Assembly: GCA_023627715.1 (NCBI GenBank)
Contig: JAMAHW010000039.1
Span: forward strand, 267,742 to 331,741
Direction of reading: 5' to 3'
DNA length: 64,000 bases
Origin: Periconia sp. R9002
Taxonomy: Eukaryota; Ascomycota; Dothideomycetes; Pleosporales; Periconiaceae
Below the pieces are notes generated by a model. It saw only the letters and a list, made by a program, of their open reading frames with translations, had not been told where the DNA came from and ran no database searches. The first letter of the stretch is position 1, and the number at the start of each line of letters is the position of its first letter. A program made the translations under genes and the position numbers. This document shows positions 1-12,043 of this stretch, piece after piece.

Positions 1-336
1 CATATAAATCCATTGATTTGTGTACTGACTTTTTAACGCCAATCATGTGGTTGGCGTGACTGACCATGATGATAGTCTGGAGTCAGCGTTGACTCTACAC
101 TCGCTATGAAGGGCACCAAGTCTGCACAACAAACATATTCTGAATTATCAGTCAACGTAAAAAAATTCTATGGTACGTATATCGATCTGTTACAATGCAT
201 GACAATTGTCCCTGAAATGTTGCATAATGTACCGATAACCCTGACCCCTCGCGCTGCATCTCAGTAGGACTTACACACTAATTCCTTGGCTTCTATTCTA
301 CAAGATATTGATTATAAAAATGTAGGAGCCCACACA
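1..336. other. intergenic, no gene seen
   Basis: This is AT-leaning sequence downstream of the first dehydrogenase gene, which is read on the minus strand and ends at 337. It is probably the 3' untranslated region and spacer. I see no conserved coding frame, RNA gene or repeat in it. Confidence 0.5.
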
Positions 337-1561
337 TTAGAACTCGCTCTCCTTTTTCCGATTGAATTTGATGAGAGTCTTGATTTCCTTCCTCATGAAA
401 AACCTCTCATACGCCTTGGGGGCCTCTTCAATATCAATCTCGTTCGAGAATACAAAACTAGGTCGCGCCCTGCCCGTTTCCAGAAGACCTAACAGCTGCG
501 GCCAGAGAATCTTGGAATCTACAGCTGCTCCCGATAGAGTGAGCGCTTTGGCCTGGAGGTCGGAGATTGAAATCGATATATTAGTAGGAATATTATGACC
601 GCGAGGCGTTCCTTCAGTGTCCGGCAGAGCCGTGTAGCCGCCTATGATTCCGATCCCTCCATTGACCGAAGCCATCGCAACGGCCTGGTTTATAATGTAA
701 TCAGGCTGTCGTTCCAACTTCGGGTTGAGGGCTGGTCCGGCCCCAACACACTCGCAGACTCGATGAACGCCTGATGGCCTCATTGAGAGGATCTGCGTTG
801 CTGGATCGCCTTTTGTAAAGTTGATCGGAATGGCCCCGATTGACTTAGCCGCGTTCAGTCGCGACGGGACGTGATCAATTGAGTATACGACGCTGGCGCC
901 GCGCAGAAGTGCAGAGTACGCGCAAAGAAGACCTACGGGGCCAGCACCGAAGACGGCTACGGATTCGGCGGGCTGAAATCCGGAGAGATCAAGGCACTTC
1001 CATGCGGTCGACCAAATATCGCTTATAAGCAAGTAGTCGCGGTCATCCACATCGGGGTTTTGTGGGATCTTGATGAGGGATTCGTCTGCAAACGGGACAC
1101 GAACGTACTCAGCTATTACCAGGATCAGCATTCGTATACTGCGGCTGTCCTCAGTCCCTCATACCTTGACAGCCACCCAAACCTGGACCAAAATCTTCTC
1201 CAAATCCATAAAAGCCATTATGAATATTGCCGAACAAAGTCGCTGTTTCCTCAACTTCAAGCTCTCCTGAACTTGGAGCATCAGGAATGACCACTTTATC
1301 GCCAACGTTGAAGGCGTCGACTGCACTTCCGACCGCGGTGATGACGCCGACTGCTTCATGACCAAGAATCCAGGGCACCGTTTTGCTGCCAAGTTCACCA
1401 CTGTAGATGTGCAAGTCGGTTCCACAGAGTGCAGCCATGGTAATGCGTACAATAACGTCTTCGGGGTGTTTGATAGTGGGAATGGGCACATCTTTAACCG
1501 CCACGTGCTCGACCTCACCTTCCCATAGAACAGCTCGCATAGTTCTGGCCTGAGACGACAT
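337..1561 (-). CDS. zinc-type alcohol dehydrogenase (formaldehyde dehydrogenase-like MDR)
   Basis: Medium-chain dehydrogenase/reductase of about 390 aa that probably oxidises an alcohol or aldehyde with NAD(P). Exons read 1561-1165 and 1112-337; the 52-bp intron runs from 1164 (GTATGAG) to 1113 (TAG) and joins GGCQ to AEYVRVPF. The N-terminal lobe has the catalytic zinc signature LCGTDLH (Cys46) and GHEAVG (His68-Glu69). The Rossmann fold shows VAVFGAGPVGLL. The four-cysteine structural-zinc loop usual in this family is not visible: the corresponding stretch after VGDKVVIP has no cysteines. I place the start at 1561 (MSSQARTMRAV) because the paralogue at 14071 starts at the same point, although the frame stays open to 1720. 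The same intron position in the paralogue supports the model. The substrate is unknown. Confidence 0.9.
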
Positions 1562-2502
1562 GAGGGCTGAAAGGATATGTTTGAATAGACACTGATCTTC
1601 GGTACTCTTAGAGAAACCTAAACGTGAGTCTGAGTTGGGAGATTGGTGTACTGATTTGACGATGCGGCTCTGATTTATATACCATGGCCATATCCAAGGG
1701 AGACTGTGATTCGAGGCCATCTATGGCATAGTATCAGTTACAAAAGCAGTTGCGCCGCACGTCATTCATGTGACCCAATCTTTTACCAAGCCTTACCATA
1801 GCTGTGCTGAGATGGGACGCCTATTCACATGAATGCTACATATACCATTGGGACTTTCTGTATGTTCCACTCATCATTTGACGGAAAAGTGTATTTTCAT
1901 TGTACATATCCTTCAAAATGAAATACGGTTGTAGAATGACTTCGGCGAGGAATTCTATTTCAATTCGCATCAGGCAGGAACGCTCAATCCAGCGAAGTGC
2001 GTACAGGACTAATTCTCCAGGCATCGTTAAAGATGTTGAGGGGCTGTGCCACAACAGATACTGATGAAAACCATTATTTTAGTCCCTGTAAGACGGACAG
2101 GACCTGCGCGCCTGATCAGGTTACACGTAAAATACTGATTAGTGATCTAATTATCGGAATTTTAAGCTACACATAATGTAAAAGGCGATTGGATACTGGC
2201 GTTTCCGGTAAGCATTCAACTACAGTCAGCTTACATACTAACAGATAGAGCAATAACCAGCACCTAGGCACGCCCTAGAAGTACAACTTATTTATAGTTA
2301 TTTATTATCTCAATACCTTCAGCTAGTCACTTTCGTCCATGCACTCTGTGGGTACTAGACAGCCTAGGTAGTATTCGTACTATATTAAAATCGTCTATAG
2401 CCTATGCAATCTGTGGTTTAGTTCATGCACTACCTTGACAGTTTATTCTTAAGATCAACATGTAAAAGAAGACTAATGTCCACTTCGCAGAGTAATTGAA
2501 GT
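1562..2502. other. intergenic, AT-rich, no gene seen
   Basis: This stretch lies between the dehydrogenase start and the stop of the NmrA-like gene. Its only open frame, a 72-codon one on the minus strand at 1836-2054, has no family resemblance that I recognise. The dehydrogenase promoter should lie just above 1561. Confidence 0.5.
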
Positions 2503-3259
2503 CTAAAAGTATCCTTTGAAGCTATCCTCAGCATTGTTTACCGCTACTTCGATAGGCACATCTCCGCTCGCAACATCAAATGCCAAACCTATCGTTTTTC
2601 TACCTTCCAAACAGACTTCGAGCACACTTGCAACGTCTTCTCTGCTTACTTGTCCAGTGATTTTGCATTTCCCGGCTCCAATCCTTCCTGTGCCCGGTTT
2701 CACGCTCATCCAACCTGGCCTAACGATGGTGTAATCCAGCTTTCGTTGCCCGTTCCGTTCTACCAGATCCTTATCAGAAGCCATTCTGGCCTGGAAATAT
2801 GGTCTAAACGAAGGCCACGCCCATTTACTGTATTCTCGATCGTCTTCATCGTACCAATCTGGCACAGGTTTGTTTACTTCGTCCCTCACCTCCAGCGATG
2901 AGATGGTGATGTATCTCCTCGTCGTTCCTGCTTCTTCCGCAGCCTGGGCTACCGCGTCCACGACCTTTATATGCCCCTCTGTATCGACACGTCTGAGACG
3001 TACAGCGCTGGCGCTTCCACCGCCGGCACCGGCGCTCCAGATGACGGCATCGGGTCTGACATGTTTGATCAATTTGACAAAGTCGGAGACACTTGAATCC
3101 TCGACAGATTGGACGATGGGTGAAGCACCAAGAGTTTGGAGATGGGAGACGGGACTGGTTGCGAATCACGGAATGCATTGTGATGCCTTTGGCTGAAAAC
3201 CTTGTGGTGATAGTGCGTGCTAATGAGCCGTTGCCGCCGACTAGGAGGATTGAAGACAT
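2503..3259 (-). pseudogene. NmrA-like / atypical SDR NAD(P)-binding protein, frameshifted
   Basis: NAD(P)-binding Rossmann protein of the NmrA/atypical short-chain dehydrogenase type, normally about 250 aa. It starts at 3259 with MSSILLVGGNGSLAR, a glycine-rich dinucleotide loop, and runs to VIRNQSRLP. It then continues in another frame as LQTLGASPIVQSVED, VIWSAGAGGGS, YTIVRPGW and VSREDVASVLEVCLEG, ending at 2503. The frame moves forward by one base at about 3139-3150, around a CCC run, and no intron ends are present there. A one-base gain or two-base loss explains it. Everything else reads as an intact enzyme, so a sequencing indel is as likely as true loss. It is divergent from the Zn2Cys6 regulator, with 308 bp between the starts. 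Confidence 0.8.
3139..3150 (-). other. frame break in the NmrA-like gene
   Basis: The minus-strand sequence CGTCTCCCATCTCC is where the reading frame jumps between the N-terminal and the C-terminal part of the Rossmann protein. One base too many, or two too few, in or beside the CCC run would account for it. Confidence 0.75.
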
Positions 3260-3567
3260 TGATATTTAGCTGCAAGATAGGAACTGATAGTTTGTCGGAA
3301 TGTTGAATGTCTTTAGCTGTTGACTTATATGATTTATGGGGTGGCGTGCCCGGGAATATCCGGAGATAACGGATATAAGTGCTAGGAGCCTTCCTCGGCC
3401 ATGCGCGTTTTCGCGACATTGACGCCTTAAAAGAACTACCCAGCTAGTGCTGATCATGCGACAAAGATCATACAAGTGGGGTGCTATGCCATTCAATTTC
3501 ACCGCTTGCCTCGACTGCTTCTTCTACTGCTTTTGGTCGCGCTTTGCCTCTATTCAAGCGCTCCGAC
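3260..3567. promoter_or_regulatory. divergent promoter region
   Basis: The 308 bp between the start of the NmrA-like gene (leftward) and the Zn2Cys6 regulator (rightward) must carry both promoters. Open frames here, for example 3266-3502 on the minus strand, look accidental. I do not see a convincing paired CGG operator. Confidence 0.5.
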
Positions 3568-5829
3568 ATGCAAAATTCGGGCAGAAAACGCCGCGTGTTG
3601 ACGTGCCAATCCTGCTACAATCGAAAGCAGAAAGTGTGAGATCCTGTTCCAAATTGAATGGCCAATGCTAAATCCTTTTACCAAGTGCGACCGGCGCTAT
3701 CCTTGCAATCACTGTACGCAACGACGAAGACCGGAGCAATGTGTGTACGACGTTCCACCAGTGGCTCAGTTTCTGAGTGCGCTGCCTCTGGTGAGAGAGA
3801 ATGGATCTCACGTCTCGGAACATCCCCAGCACTCTAGGATACAACGTGGTATCGAGGATTTCAATACACTATCCTTCGCACCGTACAATGCTGCGCCTCG
3901 CTCAAATGATCAACAATCGAAGCTCACTGAGTCATTTGGATATTTTGAGGATTCCAAATCGAACACCATGGCGTTACTCAAGATGGTGAGTGAAAAGGTC
4001 ACAATGCACATGAGCTAAATATCTGGAGACTAATCCGCGTGTCAAGTGGAATTCTAACAGCTTAGGTGATACGCTTGCAACTGGTGAAGGTGCAGTGCCA
4101 AGTATTATGGAATCCGTTCAGCGGGATCTTGAGAAAATGCCGCGGCGGCAAGTTCTTGATTTCCTCGTGCAATATTTCGTCTCTGAGTTAAATTGGTAAG
4201 TCATTGGCTTTGTCTGATAGAAGCAATGCTCTCTACGTTTCATGCGCGCCCACATTTGGACTCAGCTTCTAATTTTTGAATGGATTAGGATGAAACAACT
4301 CGTCCATTCGCCCAGTTTTCTATCTTCCTATATGCAATGGTGGCTCAAGGATAGACCCTTATCTACTATTGACATCGAGTTCGCGGTTCTTATCCTCCGT
4401 GTATGTTCATACACGGCGCACTTCCTTCCCTCGCCTTCACACACCTACGACAGCATCCACGGCCTTTCTCTTCCTGAGATCCGCAGCTCATGTTCTGAGG
4501 TCGGAGATAAGCTTGCGAATGCCTGCGTGATTTTGGATTGGAAAGGCTCCTTGGTCCGTGTTCAACATCTTTTATTTGACGCCATAAAATCTTCATGCGA
4601 AGGGAGGACAGACCAATTCTGGGAAGGAGTCGCCTCTGCGAGCCAAGCCGCGCAGAAGGCCGGCATTCAAAGAGATCCCTCCTATCCTTGCGACAACAAC
4701 TGTGGATTGGAAAAGGAGATGCGGCGCAGGGTTTTTTGCAGTCTGTACATTTTCGACAGGTAAATTTTTCCTGTTCTTCAGTCAGAAAATTACTCTAACA
4801 TTACTTGAACATAGTCATTTATCCAGACAGCTCGATCGCGTTCCATTCCTACCCGACAACCTTGTCGCTGATATGTTGCCTCGCATGCGCCTTGCTACGG
4901 ATAGTGACGACGCAACTCTTCCATCTAGTGCGCCCGAATTGTTTACAGAACGGCTCGTGCAAATCAACTTGTCTAGATTTTGGAGAAAGTTTGGAAATAC
5001 CCGGAATTCTGAATACGATCCCACGCAAGCCGAACAAAGATATGAGCTGTTCTGCACGGAATACTTACCAAGCGTACCACCAGCCTTATCTCTAAAGCCG
5101 AATACAGAGTGGGACAAGCATCTACCAAGGTTAGCCATGCAAAGACAGTTCCTGCATATTGCAATCTTCGATTTCATCTGTTGGAATTTCCGACCACTGT
5201 TGCTCCTGAAACCGAGCCAGGTCGCATGCTTACCCCAATACAAGCAAGTCCTACTCCAGGCACAAAAGAAAGTACTAGCGACAGCTGCGCTAAAGGAGTT
5301 GGAGGCTATCTCTGCTCTGCACTCCATGTTCCAAAGCTTTCATACACGGTTCGCAGCTATCATTTTCAACACTTTCGAGGCTTCTGTCCTTTTGTTGACC
5401 ATTTATGCCCATACAACCTTTACTTTCAATGAGAATGGCTCTGATACCTTTCTAGATTTTGATGTCGGCCGAGTGACTCGAAAACAATTGTTAAAAGCCG
5501 TAGAAAAGGGATTGGATCGGCTGCAGATGCTGGCAGAAGTTAGCGATATGGCTGCGTCCGGGGCAAGGACTTTGTCGCAACTTCTCTCTACCGCCTCGAA
5601 AGTCCCGGAGTCAGTACCATCGTTGACACCTGATACGCTAAACTGGTGCACGTCGTTACCTACGAGTTTATCGGATTTAGTGAGCTTTGACTGCGATGCG
5701 GTGTATCCGGTGTCTTTGGAGAATTCGAATGCAGATTGGATGACACAGGTGCCTCCGACCACGATGGTTGAGGATTTATCTTTTGACTTGCAATCTGCCT
5801 TAGGCCCTTTCGACTTTAATACGCTTTGA
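3568..5829 (+). CDS. Zn2Cys6 fungal transcription factor
   Basis: Probable cluster regulator of about 661 aa. Likely exons are 3568-3633, 3686-3989, 4066-4195, 4289-4759 and 4815-5829, which sum to a multiple of three. Splicing at 3634-3685 assembles the binuclear zinc cluster: CQSC, six residues, C, five residues, C, two residues, C, eight residues, C (residues about 15-42), followed by a basic stretch. The C-terminal half resembles the fungal transcription factor middle-homology region, with VSELNWMKQ and EMRRRVFCSLYIFD. The start is the ATG directly before MQNSGRKRR. Intron 2 is the least certain: the strong donor at 3986 is out of phase, so the in-phase donor at 3990 (GTGAAA) was chosen. 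The gene lies tail to tail with an MFS exporter. Confidence 0.88.
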
Positions 5830-6131
5830 TTTCTCGTACAATTGGGCTCATGTTTGCACTGCTTCTTTCATCCTACGATCTTTTTTCTCTGCAAATCCAT
5901 TATTGCTAAGAAGTTGTTCAGGATTATTGATCGGAAACAAAATAAGAGCATATGATTTGGATTTAGGTTCCTATGAGAACATCGTCTATTCCAATAACTT
6001 CTACCTATTTATGATTTCCAGTGCGTTATTATATGATCATCATCTTCAAGCTCCAACAGCCCTTCAATTCGTATAGTTTTACAGTCATTTGCTACGCCCG
6101 GTATAACGAATTCTTTCCCCAGCGCCCAGTC
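5830..6131. other. intergenic between convergent genes
   Basis: About 300 bp of AT-rich sequence between the stop of the regulator and the stop of the MFS gene. It is probably the overlapping 3' untranslated regions. I see nothing else in it. Confidence 0.5.
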
Positions 6132-7902
6132 TCACCTCTGACGCTTCAAAAAAGGACACAAAACCAAAGTTAACGCTCCTGCCACGATGATGAGAACATA
6201 GCCATTATTCATGCTGCCAACAACAGTCTGAAGCACGGCAGTTCGTTGAACACCAGTCAAATTCCTGAAGAGCTCGCTTCCTACCCCTCGAATCGCTGCC
6301 TGCACCTCTCTCAGTGGTGTGTCCGGAAGAATATGCTGAATTCCAATCGTGGCCTTGTTCAAAAAGACTGCGTTGGCAATGGCAAGCATAATGGCGATAC
6401 CAAAAGCCTGCCCAAAACCCACGAATGCGGTTGCGTCGGCCACGCGGTCGGCAGGAAACAAAGATTGTATGACAGAGATGGGTCCTTGGCTGAACAGACC
6501 AGCGCCAAGAGCCATCAAGACACTGTAACCGTAGATAGGTGCTGCGCTAGTGTCGACATCCACGTCGGTGTACATGAGAGAACCCCCAACGATGACTAGG
6601 ATACTGCCGAAGGTGGCGAACGGCAAGAACCAAAATCCCTTTCCCAGCATGATTCCAGTGAAGATGCTGCCGAAAATTAAGAGAAAGATGCTAGGTAAAA
6701 GTCGAATGCCTGCATCGAGGGCCTTGTCACTCTGAACAAATTGAAAATAGAGCTGAAGAATTAGTGTAAGGCAAACTCTGGACATGTAATGACTCACTGG
6801 AATGAAGTAGATAAATACCACGGTGGCACCCATACCACAAGCCGTTTGTATAAACAAGATATTGGCTTCCCAGTTCCGGATAATGTCGCATGGGAAGATT
6901 CGGTCTTCCGGCGAGGTGAAGATAGAGTAACTCTGCTGCAGCCCGAAAAGAGTCCATAAGAAACCTGAACAGACAAGACAGCCAATGATTTCACCGCTTC
7001 CCCAAGCAAAAACAACGCCACCAAAATTTACGCCCATGATCCCCGAGACAATGGCGCCAGAGATGAGAATGGTGCCACCCCAGTCGATGGCGCGAACTCG
7101 ACTGAGAAGCTCCGTTCCGCGAAGGTGAGTATTCGTGTGCGGAAGCAACAGGAGGTAGGCCGGAGCCGCAACAGCGCCAATCACCAGGTTGATATAGAAA
7201 GACCAACGCCAAGTGGCCGTCGGACTATCCGCAAATGCACCGCCGACAACAGGCCCCAAAACAGTACCTGTTCCCCAACAAATGCCCATCAAACTGATAT
7301 ATACCGGACGCTCGTTGCTACTTGTAGTCGCGGACAAGAGATTCAGGGTGCCCATGTATATCCCAATTCCTCCAGCGCCGCATATTGCCCTCCCAACAAT
7401 CTCGGCGTCGATGGTAGGTGCAGATCCGCAGACTGCGGAGCCTGCTTCAAATATGAAGACTGACAGCAGGAACATGGTTTTGCCATCGAACTTCCCATAG
7501 AGCTTTCCCCTACATGTAGTAACAGGAGGATTAGTCACCATTGCAACTCAAAATCTGAATACGAACATACCAAGTGAGCTCAAGCGCTAGAGATGATACC
7601 TGAAATGCGACCGAGACCCATGGTAGCTTTTCAAGGTGGCCTAAATCATCAATGATGGCAGGCTGGATAGTGGCAACAATCGTGTTATCAAGCGCATACA
7701 AAAATACAGACGAAAAAATTGAAAGAACGCATATGACCCATTTCACTCCTTTCAATTTTCTAGCGGGCTTCTCTGGTCGACTTGGTGCTGTTGAAGTTTG
7801 ATAAATTGCTTCCTCTGTCTCTCCGTCTGTGTTCTTCTCCGAGGTAGAAGTAGACATGGTAGTTGGTGCGACCGCCGCGTCTTGTTTCTGCTCGATTGTC
7901 AT
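6132..7902 (-). CDS. MFS drug/metabolite exporter (14-TM DHA2-like)
   Basis: Major facilitator efflux pump of about 554 aa in the plasma membrane or a vesicle. Exons read 7902-7571, 7509-6798 and 6752-6132; the introns are 61 and 45 bp, and the total of 1665 bases is in frame. A hydrophilic N-terminus of about 50 residues precedes TM1 (VICVLSIFSSVFLYALDNTI). The typical signatures WVSVAFQVSS, GKLYGKFDGK, VGRAICGAGGIGIY and GTGTVLGPVVGGAF are present, and hydrophobic segments continue to about 14. The first splice joins ELTW to GKLYGKF, which matches the spacing of the family. Its position beside a Zn2Cys6 regulator and oxidoreductases suggests that it exports the cluster product or a toxic substrate. 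The substrate is not predictable. Confidence 0.9.
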
Positions 7903-8722
7903 GGTTTTTAAGCGGAATTATGAAGGGGGAAGTTGAGACGTAAATATGTAGCTTCATCGCTGTTATACTTCGAGGGTGTGAATCTCATCCACACGGCCTT
8001 AGCGGCGGTGTTAAAGTACCGACAGCGCGGTACGCTAACGGGCCGATTTCTTGGCCCGTGAAATGTCGGCTGGCTAAGCTGTTTCGGGGCTAGGCACAAA
8101 GGACCCTCCTACAAAGTAGTATCCTACTTACCTCTAATAGAATCAACGTAGGGAAAAACTTGCATTCAACATTATATGTGGAGTAGTAAGTAGTGTAAGT
8201 GCGGGCTATTTTCACGCCTGGGTGTGTGTCAAACGTAAGCCGTATTCCAATAGTGCGCAAAGTGATTAGCAAAAGAACTACATACATCAAGTGACGATTT
8301 AACTCCGGTTAACATGTTACTTCCGAGGCAGGAGCAGAGCTCTGCCAGTATCAAGATCCAAAAAGCTTACCAAAATCTACTTGATACAAATGATGAAGGT
8401 AGAATTGATACTGAATGGTTAACTGTACAGTCTGCGGTATTGTAGCGGAGGGAAGGACACAAAGAGCGACCGGAGGTCATGTCGCTCGAAAATGTAATTA
8501 CACGTTGATCAGCCATGGAGAAATGATGTGGAAAAGATGGTACACGGGACACTATGGATTATATTTGAAGTCTGGGATTACAACCTTTCGCCGCACATGA
8601 AAAATACATTTCTGGATGAAGAACAGAGTTGGACAGTTGAATGAGTGGACCCATTTTCCTGATAATGTTTCGTTATATTGAAGGCGAAATTTGAGAAGAA
8701 TGACCGAAGTATATCTTCATGG
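7903..8722. other. intergenic, MFS promoter side
   Basis: Contains the MFS gene promoter near 7903 and the terminal region of the downstream hydrolase near 8700. Several 60-codon frames here have no recognisable features. I see no repeats or RNA genes. Confidence 0.5.
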
Positions 8723-10089
8723 TTACAGACGTGTCTCTCTGGAGTTGTTCCCCGTGGCCTTGCCGTTCCACACTGGTCTCTGCTTATTCCTTATGCGCAT
8801 CAATCGTCGAATGCTTTCGTGTGGGAGAATTTCAAGACCAGGCAGTCCACCTTCTATATCGACTTCTTCGCAGTCCGGCATGCGATAAATAACTGCTTTC
8901 CCAGGTCCCAGTCCCGAAACACCCCTGGTGATGAACTTCATGCAAGCCTCAGCCCACAAAGTGAATGTTTTTGATGCTTGTGGCAGGCCGCGCGTAACGA
9001 TCATGTATTCGTGACACATGCCTTGCCATTCTGTCCAGGTGACGTGGACACCGCAACTTGCTGCCCGGTATGCTACTACAGCATTTCCATCATGGCCCCG
9101 CTCAAGCTCACCCACTGCGAACCACATTGGGGGAGCTCCTGTCCAGTCACGTACAGCAGCAGGGGAGATGAGCTCATGGTCGAGGTTCACTGCTCGTGTA
9201 TAAGGGTGTTCGCGCGGTGGTTTGCTGGGCCATATGTCATCAGAGGGAAACTGGGGCCATAAAGCCGGTTGTAGGGGGGTCAGAAAATCCTTGCTGTTGG
9301 GGTTCAACCAGGAAGGTAGGCAATCGGTTTGGTCACACCAGCCCGAGACAACAGCAATGCCTGCGGGGACAGGTAGCTTTATGCGCTGCCCGTGAAACAT
9401 TACAGTGGGCTCTCCAAGTTTGCTAAATTCCAACAGAAACTTCGTCAGACCCAATGCGAGGTTGGCACCTGCACTGCTTGCAGCGAGAACAATTTTAGAG
9501 GATTGTACTGGTGCGGGGAAGCCTTTACTAATCAATGCTGCAGCCGGTGGATTCATTAAGCATGCGTAAGCCGATAGAAGATCCAAAAGTGGCACGGGAA
9601 AGGTGTTTTGGGGGCAAAGTCGATAAGAGGTACTGGCTACCACAGCTCCCGTAAGATTGGCTAAACGTACGGATGCGGCGCGATACTCAGCTGGACTGGA
9701 GAAACTGACTATAAGTCAGTGACAAGATGGTATAGAAACTTGAGGGAACTGTACTAGAGCGCTCCACCGTGAATGTACAGAATTACAGAATCATTCATGG
9801 CGTTTTTTCCTCGAATGAACTCCACGTCCGTGTCGACCTGAGAAACCTCTTCGCGTGACATAAACTCATGTTCGGGGGTCTTGATTTGCTCGATGATTTT
9901 GAATAACGCATTTCTCAAATCACTTTCGGGTGGGGCGGGGAATGTCGCGTAGTCGATTGTTACGTCTCCTCTGGGAGCCTTTCTGCGAGAGGACTGTGCT
10001 TGTTGCTTGGAGATTGATAACAAGGGGAGGCTTAGAAACCTGCGACATGTTTCCTGAACAATTTTTTGCTGCTCTTCAATACTTGACAT
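8723..10089 (-). CDS. alpha/beta hydrolase, hormone-sensitive-lipase/steryl acetyl hydrolase type
   Basis: Probable serine esterase of about 438 aa. Exons read 10089-9755 and 9704-8723; a 50-bp intron (GTACAG...TCAG) joins ILYIHGGAL to YFSSPAEYR. The oxyanion motif HGG lies near residue 107 and the nucleophile motif ASSAG near residue 189. The acidic member may be in VGELERGHD, and a histidine lies in MCHEYMI. The start MSSIEEQQ was chosen; an in-frame ATG at 10224 would add 45 residues that look like 5' leader rather than protein. There is no signal peptide from the chosen start. It lies on the same strand as the downstream 2OG oxygenase and probably belongs to the same functional group. It may deacylate a metabolite. 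Confidence 0.85.
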
Positions 10090-10505
10090 GTTGCTGGAGA
10101 GTGAGGGCGTCTTTTCAATAAGAGGAGGTGAGGTGGTTGAGATTAAGCGGGCGCTAATTGCTGAGTTGCATGACGGGACTATATACCCGAGTTTTACCGT
10201 GCATTCTGCTAGACTAAGCAGCAAGTGAGTGGTATGAAGGTATGTGAAAAGTTGAAGTAACTTGTTTTTTGCCAGTCCGCTTTTTGCTTCGTTGGGAGCG
10301 TGGATAGAAATCTTGCGGGGAAAGCCAATTAAGCGTAAATCAAAGATAGACGGACGGCGGGATAGAAGAAATGGTGAACATTGAAATGCGTTAAGTCGTT
10401 GAGACTACAAACATCGGATACTTTCGGATACACAGATCTTGGAAACAACAACCATCAACACGAACTACATATGTCCGCAAAATGGATTATGCTGTCATAT
10501 CTCGG
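10090..10505. other. intergenic, hydrolase promoter
   Basis: About 415 bp between the hydrolase start and the stop of the oxygenase gene that lies upstream on the same strand. It should hold the hydrolase promoter and the oxygenase 3' end. Nothing else is recognisable. Confidence 0.5.
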
Positions 10506-11629
10506 TTACTCTCCTTTCATGAGACTTCCACCCGTGCTTTTCGCACAGTCTGTCCCCGATATCAAAGCCATGTTCTTCTTCTTTTCCCACTCGCCAGCAA
10601 GTATGTCTTCATCATCGTAATTGCCATCGGCATCTTCATCGGGAATGCGACCACCTTTCAATCGTCTCATATTAGCATCGCTTGATGCACGGACAAGATA
10701 AGCAACACTGTATCGGTCGTGAGCGGCTTGCGCTCCAGGGGGGTAGGTGACGCGATGGACACTTGAACGCAACACCCCTCCTGTCCACTGCACCATGGCG
10801 TCGCCCATATTAACAACCAGACATTTGGGTTCAGGCTTGATATGCTCCCAGATTTCATGCGTGCCATTCTCCGAGAAATTTGAGCGCCGGGGGATCTGCA
10901 GTCCTCCAAGGACGCCAGCAAGAAGCGTAATGGTACCCATGTCCGTATGAGGCAACAAAGCTGTACGGCGGTCGGCTTCGGTCAAAGCGGCCGGGTACTT
11001 TATAAGTCGTATCAATGTACCGGATCTAGATGTCGGATTCTGCTTCTCAAGCAACGTGGAAAGTGGAAGTCCCAAACTGGTAGAAAGCACTCGACAAATC
11101 AATTCGATGATCGGCTGGGCATGCGTGAGGTAAGATTGAAAGGCTTGTAAATTGGCGGAAACAGGCTCTGGGTATTGTGGGGCATGCTGCAACCCATTGA
11201 GTTCGTCCCGCGAAAGCATAAAAAATTCACAGCGATCCGGCTGGTTCGTCTCGGTCTTCATCAAGCCTAACGATTTATATCTAGAGAGCGTTAGTCCTCC
11301 GCTAGAGCGAGTATCCAAATAAAAATTTCATACCCAAATAGCCTTTGTGGCGGGTTCGCATGGTATTTCATCTTTTCCTCCACTGGTAGCTCCATAGTCT
11401 TTAGTGCCAGGTCTAGGAGATTATCGATGTCCTTGACTAAAGCGTCTCCAGTTTCATCGCCAGTGAGATCGAGCAAGAAAAAGCCCAGTGAACGACAGCT
11501 CTCGAACAAAGCACTGCACTCATCCACATCATTTGCAACTAGTTTCTTTAAAAAGATTCGGGACAATGGTGCAGAGGGTATGTCTTCACCGAATGCAGGA
11601 TACTTGGAAAATTGAGATGAAGATGCCAT
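10506..11629 (-). CDS. 2-oxoglutarate/Fe(II)-dependent oxygenase (isopenicillin N synthase-like)
   Basis: Non-heme iron dioxygenase of about 356 aa. Exons read 11629-11334 and 11280-10506; a 53-bp intron joins PPQRLFG to YKSLGLMK. The N-terminal DIOX_N-like region includes SRIFLKKLVANDVDECSALF. The iron ligands are visible: HTD (His210, Asp212) in LLPHTDMGTITLL and His274 in SSVHRVTYPPG. The 2-oxoglutarate-binding Arg288 lies in RYSVAYLVR. The C-terminal tail is acidic and hydrophilic. Enzymes of this type hydroxylate, desaturate or cyclise small molecules in secondary metabolism. It is divergent from the DUF1365 relic at 12044. The substrate is unknown. Confidence 0.92.
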
Positions 11630-12043
11630 GGTGATCGTGTGGGAAGGGCACGAGGTTCTGATTCCGTGTGTGGTGAAGTGAAAACAAGGAGACCACCAGT
11701 GGTTGCCATCACCGCGCCACAATGAAACAGTACGCTAATCTCACATTGGAAGCCCCCGCGAATAAGCAAGCATTGCCGCAGTACATTCCATATTGCTTCG
11801 GCCGAACTCAACTTGGCGCATAAAAAAGGCAATCGATACATGCCAACAAGCCGCAACCGCTTACCGCTGTACCCATGGATGATTGCACTAGTCTGATCCC
11901 CAACGTTCGCTTTGTTGCATGGTTGCAGTTCTGATGATGATATAGGAACCGTAAATCTGATGATGGACTTCCTATGTAGCGCTGCAAGGTTGAGAAAAGA
12001 GTAATTTTGCTGTTGTAGAACAGGCGTATATCACGATATAGAC
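11630..12043. promoter_or_regulatory. divergent promoter region
   Basis: About 414 bp separate the start of the oxygenase (leftward) and the DUF1365-like relic (rightward). Short open frames here have no features. A TA-rich stretch occurs near 11930-12010. Confidence 0.4.

Noticed and set aside
7571..7620. Possible extra mini-intron in the first MFS exon (CAGGTATCA...CTAG)
   Set aside because: The unspliced reading has exactly the family spacing between VSVAF and WGKLYG, so no intron is needed.
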